64,000 nucleotides of DNA from Methanosphaera sp. (lineage in GTDB: Archaea > Methanobacteriota > Methanobacteria > Methanobacteriales > Methanobacteriaceae). Below, in pieces: positions 47,818 to 57,247 of this stretch. The position numbers and the translations under genes are program-made. Numbering within the stretch: position 1 is the stretch's first letter; every line of letters begins with the position of its first letter. The DNA is taken from assembly GCF_016282985.1 (NCBI RefSeq), contig NZ_JAEELZ010000114.1, forward strand, positions 1-64,000. Reading direction: 5' to 3'. Below the pieces are notes generated by a model. That model saw nothing but the letters and a program-made list of their open reading frames with translations, was not told the DNA's origin and did not search any database.

Positions 47818-48069
47818 TTTTGTCTTCCTATAAAAATTATTGTATAAATATTTGTATTTTCATTTTTATAATAATTTTTTTTAATCTTTTTTGAGTGAAA
47901 TTATAGAGACAATTATATAAAAATCTTCAAATATAATATAATTAGAATAAAATAAAGCTTTAAGCTATTAAAAATCAATTTTAGTTTATTTAACTAAATA
48001 AACTTTAAATTTTTTTTTAATTAAGGGATATTTTCAAATTCTTTATTAAAAATTTAGGGGAGGGTCTGT

Positions 48070-48591
48070 TTGAAGGTAAATATGGATGGAGTAACTATTT
48101 CTAAAAGAGGTAATGGTATAATTATAAAAAGTAATAAACCGTTATATGTTCTGGCTAATAGAGACAATTTTGACTTTCAATACATTGATGAATTTGATAA
48201 TCATTATTATAATCAGCCAAATTTAGAACGTATTTTAGTAGAAAGAAATGGAATAAGTATAATTAGTACAGTTGAGTTTTTTGAAAATAAATTTTTTACA
48301 AATATTACAGTTTTACTTGATGTTCAATTAGATAATATTACGTTATTAAATATTTACCGTACAGTAACAGAAACAATATCTACAATTTCATGGCAAGTTA
48401 ATGCAATAAATAGAGATGACTTATCAAATAAATTAGGTAATTATTATAATATGATTTACATTGCATGTAAAGGAAAATCTGATAAGATAATTTCATTTGA
48501 TATTTCATTATTTTATGAAGTCAAAGAATTAGTTGGTGAAGCATTGACGAAATCTTTTAGTAATTTGGGATATTTCAAAAATTCAAATTAG
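48070..48591 (+). CDS. Conserved protein of unknown function upstream of cobS
   Basis: I do not recognise this 173-residue protein. It appears soluble and alpha/beta, beginning with KVNMDGVTISKRGNGIIIKS and ending with an amphipathic helix (VKELVGEALTKSFSNL). It has no Cys cluster or nucleotide loop. The TTG start is supported by GGGGAGGG at 48057-48064. It ends 8 bases before cobS, suggesting a joint transcript and a possible cobamide role. A distant CbiZ-like amidohydrolase was considered but I see no motif for it. Confidence 0.7.
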   Translation: MKVNMDGVTISKRGNGIIIKSNKPLYVLANRDNFDFQYIDEFDNHYYNQPNLERILVERNGISIISTVEFFENKFFTNITVLLDVQLDNITLLNIYRTVTETISTISWQVNAINRDDLSNKLGNYYNMIYIACKGKSDKIISFDISLFYEVKELVGEALTKSFSNLGYFKNSN

Positions 48592-48599
48592 GTGATAAA

Positions 48600-49397
48600 A
48601 TGGATATTCAAGATGATGATAATAATGAATCGAAAACAATTGTTCACCCTACATTAAATGGTTTGTTGGGAATAATTTCTTTTTCAACAAGAATTCCTAT
48701 AAATCGTATGGTGACAATTGAAGAAATGGCTAGTAGTGTTGTTATTTGGCCATATGTGGGTCTCTTTATAGGTGTTTTTGGAGCTATATTGGCATACATA
48801 TCTCATTTTTTCTTAAATTTAAATACTATGCTAACAGCAGTATTGATTTATGGATTTATAATATGGTTTACAGGATTTAATCATGTTGATGGTGTTATGG
48901 ATATGGGTGATGGGTTAATGGTTCATGGAGATTCTGAAAAAAGATTAACCGTTATGCGAGATTCAGTGGTAGGTACTGGGGGAATAGCAACATTTTTTAT
49001 CGTTGCCAGTTTAACTTTAGCAGCACTATCATCTATACCTTCACAATATCTGCTTCAAACAGTATTATTGATGGAATTTGCTTCTAAATTTAGTATGATT
49101 ACTTCTATGGTTATTGGAAAAGATGATACTAGAGGAATAGGTCGTTTAATAAAATCAGGTATAAATCCTAAAATTTTATTAATATTGGTTATCATAAATT
49201 CATTAATAGGATATTTAATTTTAGGTTTGCCGGGTGTATGTGCAATTATTGCAGCAGTATGTACTGGATTATACCTTGCACATATGGCAGATAATAAATT
49301 TGGTTGCGTAACTGGAGATATTATGGGAGCTTCAAATGAGATAGCAAGAGTAGTATCTTTAATTATTTTAATAATAGCTTTTAATTTTATAATGTAA
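48600..49397 (+). CDS. cobS: Adenosylcobinamide-GDP ribazoletransferase (cobalamin synthase)
   Basis: CobS joins the lower-ligand nucleoside to AdoCbi-GDP in the last part of corrinoid assembly. The polytopic membrane protein has the signature NHVDGVMDMGDGLMVHGD followed by RLTVMRDSVVGTGG, with about six hydrophobic segments. The soluble N-terminus of about 20 residues is acidic. AGGTGATAAA precedes the ATG. It follows the unknown 48070 gene by 8 bases and precedes trm56 by 13. Confidence 0.94.
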   Translation: MDIQDDDNNESKTIVHPTLNGLLGIISFSTRIPINRMVTIEEMASSVVIWPYVGLFIGVFGAILAYISHFFLNLNTMLTAVLIYGFIIWFTGFNHVDGVMDMGDGLMVHGDSEKRLTVMRDSVVGTGGIATFFIVASLTLAALSSIPSQYLLQTVLLMEFASKFSMITSMVIGKDDTRGIGRLIKSGINPKILLILVIINSLIGYLILGLPGVCAIIAAVCTGLYLAHMADNKFGCVTGDIMGASNEIARVVSLIILIIAFNFIM

Positions 49398-49410
49398 AGG
49401 GAAGATAAAA

Positions 49411-49938
49411 ATGATAACAGTATTAAGATTAGATCATAGACTTGGAAGAGATACTAGAATTACAACACATGTTTGTTTAACTGCAAGAGCTTTTGGGGCA
49501 GATAAGGTTATTTTAAGTGGAGAACGAGATAAACATATTATAGAGTCAGTAGAAAGTGTGGTTGAAAATTGGGGTGGAGATTTCCAAGTTGAATATAATG
49601 AAAAATATTTGCCCGTCATTAAAGAACATAAAAGAAATGGTTATGAAATTATCCATTTAACGATGTATGGAAAACATGTTGAAGAAGTCATTCCAAAAAT
49701 AAGAGATAACGGTAAGGATAAATTAATTATCGTTGGTGGTTCAAGAGTACCTACGGAGGTATATGAATTAGCAGATTGGAATTTAAGTGTTACTAATCAA
49801 CCTCATTCAGAAGTAGCTGCTTTAGCTATATGTTTACATTATGTCATGGATGCAAAAGAATTAAACATAACTTATGAAGATAGTAAAATGCAAATAATCC
49901 CCAATAATGAACATAAAGAAGTTATAAAAAATAAGTAA
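49411..49938 (+). CDS. tRNA (cytidine-56)-2-prime-O-methyltransferase Trm56
   Basis: This archaeal SPOUT methyltransferase modifies C56 in the T-loop of tRNA. It has VLRLDHRLGRDTRITTHVCLTARAFGA, an archaeal hallmark, then IIHLTMYGKHVEEVIPKI and the SAM-binding knot VGGSRVPTEVYELADWNLSVTNQPHSEVAALA. Its 175 residues are typical. AGGGAAGATAAAA precedes the ATG. An ATC-T8 terminator follows. Confidence 0.93.
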   Translation: MITVLRLDHRLGRDTRITTHVCLTARAFGADKVILSGERDKHIIESVESVVENWGGDFQVEYNEKYLPVIKEHKRNGYEIIHLTMYGKHVEEVIPKIRDNGKDKLIIVGGSRVPTEVYELADWNLSVTNQPHSEVAALAICLHYVMDAKELNITYEDSKMQIIPNNEHKEVIKNK

Positions 49939-49947
49939 TTTCTTAAT

Positions 49948-49958
49948 ATCTTTTTTTT
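49948..49958 (+). terminator. Oligo-T terminator (ATC-T8 type)
   Basis: ATCTTTTTTTT lies nine bases past the trm56 stop and ends the unknown-cobS-trm56 unit. Confidence 0.55.
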
Positions 49959-50008
49959 AAAAATTTTAATATATAAAAAATAGTTTAGAAAAATAATAAA
50001 TAATATTA

Positions 50009-51112
50009 TTATCTTTCTAATTTTCCTTCTATAAATTCATCAACTTTATCATGAGCAATATCATCAGGATATTGGATTGGTGGGTGTTTCATGGTGTAAG
50101 AAGATATTGAAGTAAGAGCACCACTAATTCCTCTATTTAATGCTAATTTACAGCATCTTATTGCATCAATTACACATCCTGCACTATTAGGACTGTCTTC
50201 AACACTTAATCTTAATTCAATGTTCATTGGAACATCACCAAATGTTCTACCTTCCATACGTAAGAAACAAAGTTTGTTATCTTTTTGCCATGCAACGTAA
50301 TCACTTGGTCCAATGTGGATATCATCCTCATCTAATCTGTGTGCTAATACAGATTGAACTGCTTCTGTTTTTGATTCTCTTTTTGATGCTAATCTATCTC
50401 TATTAAGCATATTTAAGAAGTCTGTGTTACCACCAGTATTTAATTGGTAAGTTCTGTCTAATCTGACTCCTCTGTCTTTGAACAAACTGGCTAATGTTCT
50501 GTGTGTTATTGTTGCACCTATCTGTGCTTTAATATCGTCACCAACACAAGGTAATCCGGCTTCTTTAAATTTGGATTCATATTCTGGGTCACTTACAATA
50601 AATATTGGAACACAATTTACGAAAGCAATACCTGCTTCTAAGGCACAATCAGCATAAAATTTTCCAGCCTTTTCTGAACCCACAGGTAAATAATTAACTA
50701 ATATTTCTGCTCCACTTTCTTTTAATAATTCAACTATTTCTTCTTTGCTTTTTTCAGCTTCATCGGAAATAACAAAAGTTGCATCTTCTTTGTAATTACT
50801 CATGTGTGGTGCAACACCATCAAGAACTTGACCCATTGATACTTTTACGCCCATTTCTTTCATATCTGGGTAAAAAATGGTTGTACAATTAGGTTTTGCA
50901 TAAATTGCTTCACTTACGTCTTTTCCAACTTTTCTTTTGTCAATGTCTATAGCTGCAACTACTTCAATATCAGAAGGTTTATATCCTTCTATAGACCAAT
51001 GCATTAACCCATCTACATCTTCTTCGTTTTTGTCTGCATAATAATACAATCCTTGGATTAATGAACTTGCACAGTTTCCTATTCCAACTACTGCAATTTT
51101 AATTTTTTCCAT
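50009..51112 (-). CDS. Inositol-3-phosphate synthase (archaeal MIPS)
   Basis: This NAD-dependent enzyme turns glucose-6-phosphate into myo-inositol-phosphate, needed for archaeal inositol phospholipids. It has the N-terminal KIAVVGIGNCASSLIQGL, VVAAIDIDKRKVGKDV, LVNYLPVGSE, CVPIFIVSDPEYE, GDDIKAQIGAT, LNTGGNTDFLNM and SAGCVIDAIRCCKLAL. Its 367 residues are usual for archaeal and actinobacterial forms. TAAAGGTGTAAAAT precedes the ATG. It appears to be a single-gene unit. Confidence 0.94.
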   Translation of the reverse strand: MEKIKIAVVGIGNCASSLIQGLYYYADKNEEDVDGLMHWSIEGYKPSDIEVVAAIDIDKRKVGKDVSEAIYAKPNCTTIFYPDMKEMGVKVSMGQVLDGVAPHMSNYKEDATFVISDEAEKSKEEIVELLKESGAEILVNYLPVGSEKAGKFYADCALEAGIAFVNCVPIFIVSDPEYESKFKEAGLPCVGDDIKAQIGATITHRTLASLFKDRGVRLDRTYQLNTGGNTDFLNMLNRDRLASKRESKTEAVQSVLAHRLDEDDIHIGPSDYVAWQKDNKLCFLRMEGRTFGDVPMNIELRLSVEDSPNSAGCVIDAIRCCKLALNRGISGALTSISSYTMKHPPIQYPDDIAHDKVDEFIEGKLER

Positions 51113-51240
51113 ATTTTACACCTTTAGTTATTTTTTTTAAAGTTACTCAAAAGTGAATGAATTTATAACTTTTTATAATTATTCAATACTTAATTAGATA
51201 TTTTTAGTTATTAGATAATAAATTTATTGTATTCTCATAA

Positions 51241-52128
51241 TTAAAATTCTATTGATTTAGATATTTTTGCACTCATATCATCTGCATGATGTAATGCAAC
51301 TGCTTCAGGAATTCTTGGATTTACAGAAGAACCCCAACCCAATTCAACATCACCATGATGACTTAAAATAAGATGTATTAAATTTATCTTTTTATTTTCT
51401 GAGATTTTTAATGAATCCATTTTTTCTTTTACAATTGATGCACTGATAAATATATGATCTACGAGAATTCCTTTTTTGTTCATTTCAATTCGTTCAGTTT
51501 TATAGTCATATGTTTCAATTTTCCCAATATCATGCAAAATTGCACCGGTGATTAATAAATCTCTATCAATATCTTCATAAATTGTTGAAATGGTTTTACA
51601 TATCTCCACAACTTCATTTGTATGGACTAATAATCCTCCTTTATAATTGTGGTGATGTTTCTTTGCTGCAGGAGCAGTAATAAATTTTTCAAAGAATTCT
51701 TCATCTTCAAATAGTGATGCTAAAAGTAATTTGAGTTCTTTGTCTTCAATTTCATGAATAGTGTTGATTAAATATTCTATATGGCTGTCCTGATTTTCTA
51801 TTTGAATTATAAATTCTTCTTCATTAAAGTTATTAGCTAAGATTATACGTTCGATTAATATATTGAATTTATTTGAACCGTGAGGAAATTCCTGAATTTT
51901 TCCTACAATATTATATATTTTACCTTCTTCAATTTTTTCAAACTCATTATATGCTTTTTTGTTGAACATACGTCCAACAATTTGTCCAGTTTTATCCTGT
52001 AATAATAATTCTAAAAATGGTTTATTGTTTTTAGATTTTTTGATACTTTTTTCTATTATAAGAAATTGGCTTATAATTTTTCTGCTTTCATTGAATTTCT
52101 TAATATAATCAGCTTCTTTTTTTGGCAA
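51241..52128 (-). CDS. OB-fold plus HD-domain protein, YhaM-like 3-5 exoribonuclease
   Basis: An N-terminal OB-fold (about 20-100; PFLELLLQDKTGQIVGRMF) is followed by an HD domain (about 160-295). The HD domain has KKHHHNYKGGLLVHTNEVVE, GAILHDIGKIETYD and LILSHHGDVELGWGSS with further metal ligands at HHADDMSAK. This layout is that of YhaM, a 3-prime exoribonuclease best known from Firmicutes. The start is TTG behind GAAGGAAG. Substrate in this archaeon is unknown; transfer from bacteria is possible. Confidence 0.87.
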   Translation of the reverse strand: MPKKEADYIKKFNESRKIISQFLIIEKSIKKSKNNKPFLELLLQDKTGQIVGRMFNKKAYNEFEKIEEGKIYNIVGKIQEFPHGSNKFNILIERIILANNFNEEEFIIQIENQDSHIEYLINTIHEIEDKELKLLLASLFEDEEFFEKFITAPAAKKHHHNYKGGLLVHTNEVVEICKTISTIYEDIDRDLLITGAILHDIGKIETYDYKTERIEMNKKGILVDHIFISASIVKEKMDSLKISENKKINLIHLILSHHGDVELGWGSSVNPRIPEAVALHHADDMSAKISKSIEF

Positions 52129-52185
52129 TTTTCTTCCTTCATTATTTTATAGTTTAATTTTTTATTTTTTTATTAATTTATATTT

Positions 52186-53031
52186 TTAATCAATACTTGG
52201 TTCCAAACGTTTAATTAATATTATCATAAAGGAGATAATTAAGGGAAAAAAGAATAAGTATAAAATTAATAATAGTTCTGGTTGAACAATTGAACCCATC
52301 ACTGTTGTAGCTGCTATAATTAGAATAAATAAAATCACAGGAAATAGTACTGCAATAAACATATATAATAACATTATAGCATTCAATTTTTCTGAGTATT
52401 CTTTGTACTTAATTTTCATATTAGATGAATTTTCATCGGCTAATGTATTTAATGTCTCGGCTAAGTTGCCACCATTATTTAAAGTTCTAATAATTTGACC
52501 TACAAATTTTTCAATACTTGGTAAATTAATCCGTTTAGATAGATTTTCAAATGATTCAACATAGTTTGAACCATATTGAATTTCATTGAGTGTTATTTGA
52601 AATTCTTCGGATAATATTCCATAGTTACTATCGGCAATGCTTTTCATTGAATCATATAATCCTATTCCTGCTTTTAGTTGGGTGGATATTTGTCTTAAAG
52701 CATAAGGAAATTCTCGAACAATTTCTTTTTTTCTTTTTTCTGATTTTATTTTTGGAATATTACTTTTTAATATTGGATAACCAATTAATATAATGCCCAA
52801 TTTTAAACTTAAATCCATACTTTTAGTAATTATAAATACAGTTATAAATAACAGAGGAATGAATAAAAAATCTTTATTAATTTTATTTTCTTTGTTTTTA
52901 TTTTGTTTAATAAGTTCATTAAACGTTTTATTTTCAATTTTTTCTTCATTAACTATTTGTTTATTTTTAGATAAGTTTTTATAAATTTTGATAGTTTGTT
53001 GACCTATTTTAATAAATACTTCTTTTAACAT
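52186..53031 (-). CDS. Type II secretion/Tad-like membrane platform protein (GspF domain)
   Basis: This 281-residue membrane protein has a cytoplasmic N-terminus, a first hydrophobic pair (about 50-85), a cytoplasmic F domain (ALRQISTQLKAGIGLYDSM, IEKFVGQIIRTLNNGGNLAE), and two strong C-terminal helices. It matches the FlaJ/TadC/GspF family that forms the platform of archaeal type IV pili. The ATPase gene lies just upstream, 25 bases away. A second platform-type gene lies at 60826 next to a prepilin. Confidence 0.85.
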   Translation of the reverse strand: MLKEVFIKIGQQTIKIYKNLSKNKQIVNEEKIENKTFNELIKQNKNKENKINKDFLFIPLLFITVFIITKSMDLSLKLGIILIGYPILKSNIPKIKSEKRKKEIVREFPYALRQISTQLKAGIGLYDSMKSIADSNYGILSEEFQITLNEIQYGSNYVESFENLSKRINLPSIEKFVGQIIRTLNNGGNLAETLNTLADENSSNMKIKYKEYSEKLNAIMLLYMFIAVLFPVILFILIIAATTVMGSIVQPELLLILYLFFFPLIISFMIILIKRLEPSID

Positions 53032-53056
53032 TTTAACTTAAAATTATTTAAAATCA

Positions 53057-54394
53057 TTAATATGAATAATCATTTAATATTTTTTTAGTTTCATAAATAT
53101 TTCTTCCATTTTCACTATTTTCAATTAAATAAGATTCCCTATCTTTTATTTCTTTTGTAATTTCTTTAATTGAAATTCCTTTCATAGAAGCCATTTCATT
53201 TAAAGCTTTTGAACTAATGGCTGTATATTCTAATTTATCTTCAGAATAATCGTATTGGTATATTTTGTTTAATTGTACTTTATTCATTTCCATTCCAACT
53301 ACTTCGGCAACCTCAGTAACTCTTCTTATAATACCTTGGGTTGGATGAAATATTCTGTTTTGCATTACTATAAAATCTATTGAATTAATCATTATTGATG
53401 GAACATTCATTGGTGGATTGATAAGTCTTGTGATGGTTTCTTGAGTTGAATTTGCATGTAATGTACCCATTCCTGAATGTCCAGTATTCAATGCTCCAAA
53501 CAGTGTGATTGCTTCTTTTGATCTTACTTCTCCTACAATAATTCTATCTGGGCGTTGTCTTAATGAATTTTTTAATAAGATATCCATATTAATTTCGCCT
53601 TTACCTTCTATGTTTGGGGGTCTTGTTTCGGTCCTTATCACATGTTCTTGTGGTATTTGAAGTTCAAGCACATCTTCAATTGTAATTATTCTTTCATCTG
53701 ATGGGATAAAAGAACTTAATGTATTTAGTGTTGTTGTTTTTCCAGAACCGGTTCCTCCAGAAATTATTATATTTGAAGGTCTGACATTTAATCCATCTAT
53801 ATTAATCCATAAAAATGCGGCTAAATGTGGACTCAATGAATTTGATTTGATTAAATCTAATATGGTCAATTGTTCTTTTTTAAATTTCCTAATAGTAATT
53901 GTTGAACCATCTGCGGTGATGGGAGGTATGGTTGCATTAACTCTACTCCCGTTTGGTAATCTAGCATCAAGAATTGGTGTTTCTTTATCAATTTTTCTTT
54001 GAACGTAATTTGCTATTTTATTAATAATTTGTTTGGTTTCAATTTCGGAAAGATTTATTTCTGTAATCATCATTCCTTTTTTTCTATGATAAACGTATAC
54101 TGGTTTATTTTTTCCTATTATCATTATTTCTTCTAGTTCATCATCTTTTAATAATGAATCTATTTTTCCATAACCTTTTAAATCGTTGGTTAATTTATCG
54201 ATAATTTTTTGTGAATTTATTGATTTTTCTATCATTAATTCTTTTATTTCTTTTGTTTCTACATTTAAATTCTTATCATTAATTTTTAATTGAATTATTT
54301 CTTCTTTGATTTTTTGATATTCTTTTTCTTCTTTTTTTGTTAATTTTTCATTTGTTTCTGTTTTATAGAGTGGTAAATTATTTTTTATGATCAT
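53057..54394 (-). CDS. Type II/IV secretion system ATPase (TadA/CpaF-like)
   Basis: This 445-residue assembly ATPase has an acidic/lysine-rich N-terminus, the family region GRMFN-like LPNGSRVNATIPPI, Walker A IISGGTGSGKTTTLNTL, the Asp box RIITIEDVLELQIP, Walker B LRQRPDRIIVGEVRS and the His box TGHSGMGTLHANS. It drives pilus assembly or secretion and should work with the platform protein encoded 25 bases downstream. Divergent from the methyltransferase at 54483. Confidence 0.93.
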   Translation of the reverse strand: MIIKNNLPLYKTETNEKLTKKEEKEYQKIKEEIIQLKINDKNLNVETKEIKELMIEKSINSQKIIDKLTNDLKGYGKIDSLLKDDELEEIMIIGKNKPVYVYHRKKGMMITEINLSEIETKQIINKIANYVQRKIDKETPILDARLPNGSRVNATIPPITADGSTITIRKFKKEQLTILDLIKSNSLSPHLAAFLWINIDGLNVRPSNIIISGGTGSGKTTTLNTLSSFIPSDERIITIEDVLELQIPQEHVIRTETRPPNIEGKGEINMDILLKNSLRQRPDRIIVGEVRSKEAITLFGALNTGHSGMGTLHANSTQETITRLINPPMNVPSIMINSIDFIVMQNRIFHPTQGIIRRVTEVAEVVGMEMNKVQLNKIYQYDYSEDKLEYTAISSKALNEMASMKGISIKEITKEIKDRESYLIENSENGRNIYETKKILNDYSY

Positions 54395-54482
54395 AATATT
54401 TTCTAATTATTATTATTACTTTTATATTATAAAAGTATTACATCATTTAATAATAATTAATTTGATATTCAAATATTAACAT

Positions 54483-55421
54483 ATGAAATGTAATTGTACT
54501 GAAAATTGTATTCGAGATAAATCTGATGTTTTGGGAAGTGTAACTAATTTATATGATAATTGTCCATCTTGCATTAATAAAAAATTTAAAAAATCGATTC
54601 CCTTAAAAAGACAAATTAAATTATCCAAATTAGATAAAAATTATGGTTTATGTGAATCTTGTGGAAAAAGACATATAGATATTGTGATGGCACATGTATT
54701 GAAAATAATGATTGATAATAAACAAATTTCTGATTCTGCTTCCATCAGGAAAGTGGGAGTGCCATTGATTACACCGGCTATAAATTTGGATTTTTTACCT
54801 TATCTATCTAAAAAGTCTTTAGTAATTATCACAAGATTTTGTGATAAACAAACTGCTGACATAATACTTGAAAAAGTCCCTGAAATAAAAGCAATAATCA
54901 ATGGAGATACTGATATTACAATAGGTAAACTTAATGAAAATAATTCAGTCATGATTTATGAACTATTGGGTGGTTGTGATATACGTTGTGATATTCAAAA
55001 TACTGATTTGGGACCTATCTTGATTTACAAAAATCAATCTTTATTACATATTGAATACCCTAAAGAAGAATCACCAAAGATTAAACAATTATCTGAAATA
55101 TTAGATAAATATGAAAATCCGTTAGTATTGGATGCTATGTGTGGTCCCGGTACATTAGGTATTTATGCATTAATGAAAAATGCTAAAAAAGTTGTATTTA
55201 ATGATATTTATATAGAAGCATTAGAATCGCTAAAAATCAATTTAGAGGTTAATGAAATTAATAAAGATAAATATGAGATATTCAATGAAAATATATTAAA
55301 TTTACCAAGTGTGGTTGAAGAAAAATTTGATATTGGTATAGTAGATGCTTTTCCAAAAGTAGATACTACTCATTATGTTGATATTTTAAAAAATATTTGT
55401 AAGGAAGTAGTTATAATATAA
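54483..55421 (+). CDS. SAM-dependent methyltransferase with N-terminal Cys region (PrmA/Trm5-like)
   Basis: The N-terminus has several Cys pairs (CNCTENC, CPSC, CESC) that may bind zinc. The middle of the protein is a domain of unknown role (about 80-200). The C-terminal Rossmann domain has VLDAMCGPGTLGIYALM, VVFNDIYIEALESLKINL and FDIGIVDAFP. It could methylate protein or RNA; annotation as ribosomal protein L11 methyltransferase is common but unproven. No Shine-Dalgarno precedes the ATG, and a leaderless mRNA is possible. Confidence 0.75.
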   Translation: MKCNCTENCIRDKSDVLGSVTNLYDNCPSCINKKFKKSIPLKRQIKLSKLDKNYGLCESCGKRHIDIVMAHVLKIMIDNKQISDSASIRKVGVPLITPAINLDFLPYLSKKSLVIITRFCDKQTADIILEKVPEIKAIINGDTDITIGKLNENNSVMIYELLGGCDIRCDIQNTDLGPILIYKNQSLLHIEYPKEESPKIKQLSEILDKYENPLVLDAMCGPGTLGIYALMKNAKKVVFNDIYIEALESLKINLEVNEINKDKYEIFNENILNLPSVVEEKFDIGIVDAFPKVDTTHYVDILKNICKEVVII

Positions 55422-56660
55422 TTACATTAATCCTAAATAAGTTATTATTGATGGAACAATTAAAACTCCCATTAAACAACTTTTATTTAAATCCAACGTG
55501 TTTGTAATAAATCCCAATGAGGTACTGGTAATATAACATAATAACACATAATATAAACAGCCATTTGTTGAAATAGTAAATATTATAATTATTAGACTTA
55601 TTATAATAATTATAGTAATATTTATTTTTTTATAATCTATTTTTGTAATGTTTTCAATCATAAAATCACCAAGTTTCATTGATAAAATTGTTGCAATTGA
55701 AACACTAGTCAAACTAATCAATATGAAAAAAATAATCTTTGTCAGGTCAATGTTAGGCATTAAATTTTGAATATAAACACTAATTGCACTTCTGGGATTA
55801 TTTATCAAATATATTGCTATTAAAGAAAATAATGTGTCTGAAATATTTACTCCACTGTTTGTTACTAAAAATTCTTCTGAACTAATATTTTTATTAAATG
55901 TTGCAATTTGTGCAATGATAGTCCCTTGTGCAGGACCTAACCCCGGCAATAATCCTAAAATACATCCGGAGATACTTCCAGCTAATATGGATCTTTTAAT
56001 TTTATTGTTAAAAATTATTGTCTTATCTTCATCTTGTGGTGGAATTTTAGATTTGGAGTTTAAACTATACAATAAATTACTGATACTGAATAATCCTGAT
56101 AATAAGGCTAATAAACCTAAATTATTTCCTACATTACTAGTTAATACGAATAATCCTAGAATTCCGGAAATTAAGAACAATAAAATATTTTGTAATCTTT
56201 TTTCTTTTTTATTAAAAAAGAACAATAAGATCACCATTGTTATTAATAATAAATATCCAATGAAATTTTTTAATATATTGTAAATTAACGGTAAAATAAT
56301 CATTAGGATAGGCATTAGTAATATTAAAATTATTATAGAAAAATAACCTCCAAAACTGATTAATCTAATTGCTTCTTTTCCTTTTCCTTTAAATAATAAT
56401 CTATGTCCTGGTTGTATACTTAAAACGGTATCTTCTTCAGGAATTCCTAATAATAGTGAGGGGATAAATTCAATCATGGCGTGACATATGGATATGCTAA
56501 CTAAAAATGTGCATAAAGTTAAAGGATTTGTGTATTTGAGTATTTCATCGGATATTGAAAAGATAATGATTCCTATTGTATTCACATGTAATCCTGGTGT
56601 TATTCCAGAGATTACTCCAAAAAAAATTCCTAGAAAAATTGCTAAAATAATTTCAATCAT
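55422..56660 (-). CDS. TctA-family integral membrane protein (COG1784-like)
   Basis: This 412-residue polytopic membrane protein has two family repeats: GVISGITPGLHVNTIGIIIF in the N-half and GCILGLLPGLGPAQGTIIAQ in the second, both with the Gly/Pro pattern of tripartite tricarboxylate transporter TctA. About ten membrane segments are visible. No TctB or solute-binding TctC is nearby, so it may be a stand-alone archaeal exporter or importer. Its stop abuts the convergent methyltransferase stop. Confidence 0.8.
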   Translation of the reverse strand: MIEIILAIFLGIFFGVISGITPGLHVNTIGIIIFSISDEILKYTNPLTLCTFLVSISICHAMIEFIPSLLLGIPEEDTVLSIQPGHRLLFKGKGKEAIRLISFGGYFSIIILILLMPILMIILPLIYNILKNFIGYLLLITMVILLFFFNKKEKRLQNILLFLISGILGLFVLTSNVGNNLGLLALLSGLFSISNLLYSLNSKSKIPPQDEDKTIIFNNKIKRSILAGSISGCILGLLPGLGPAQGTIIAQIATFNKNISSEEFLVTNSGVNISDTLFSLIAIYLINNPRSAISVYIQNLMPNIDLTKIIFFILISLTSVSIATILSMKLGDFMIENITKIDYKKINITIIIIISLIIIIFTISTNGCLYYVLLCYITSTSLGFITNTLDLNKSCLMGVLIVPSIITYLGLM

Positions 56661-56782
56661 AATGTTGTTAATAATTATATTATTAAAAGTATTACTTATA
56701 TGTTATGATAATTCTGTTTAAAAAAGTAATAAATCTAAATAATTTTAAAAAAAGAAAATGTTGTTAGTAAATATTCGCATAT

Positions 56783-57049
<267 letters not shown>

Positions 57050-57081
57050 AATCATATCTCCTTCAATTTGTTAAAAAAAAT

Positions 57082-57246
57082 TTATGGTCCTTTAAAACCA
57101 CATTCACAAGTGTATTCATGTCCGAAAGTTCTGCATTTAGGACATCTGTATATTTCTGCATCACATTCTGGACAGTGGAATTTCACATATTCATCGATTG
57201 GTGAAATTTCTTGTTTACATGAAGTACAAGTCATTTTATCTGCCAT
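57082..57246 (-). CDS. Small zinc-ribbon protein (HVO_2753/DUF1610-like) upstream of EF-1beta
   Basis: A 54-residue protein encoded with eight cysteines in four pairs: CTSC, CPEC, CPKC and CEC. It reads [16 protein letters not shown] at the start and ends ECGFKGP. GGAGGAG just upstream is a strong ribosome-binding site. Small zinc ribbons of this type are encoded next to EF-1beta in many archaea and are thought to bind RNA. It starts one base after the mfnE-like stop, in one unit with pth2. Confidence 0.9.
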   Translation of the reverse strand: MADKMTCTSCKQEISPIDEYVKFHCPECDAEIYRCPKCRTFGHEYTCECGFKGP

Positions 57247-57247
57247 A

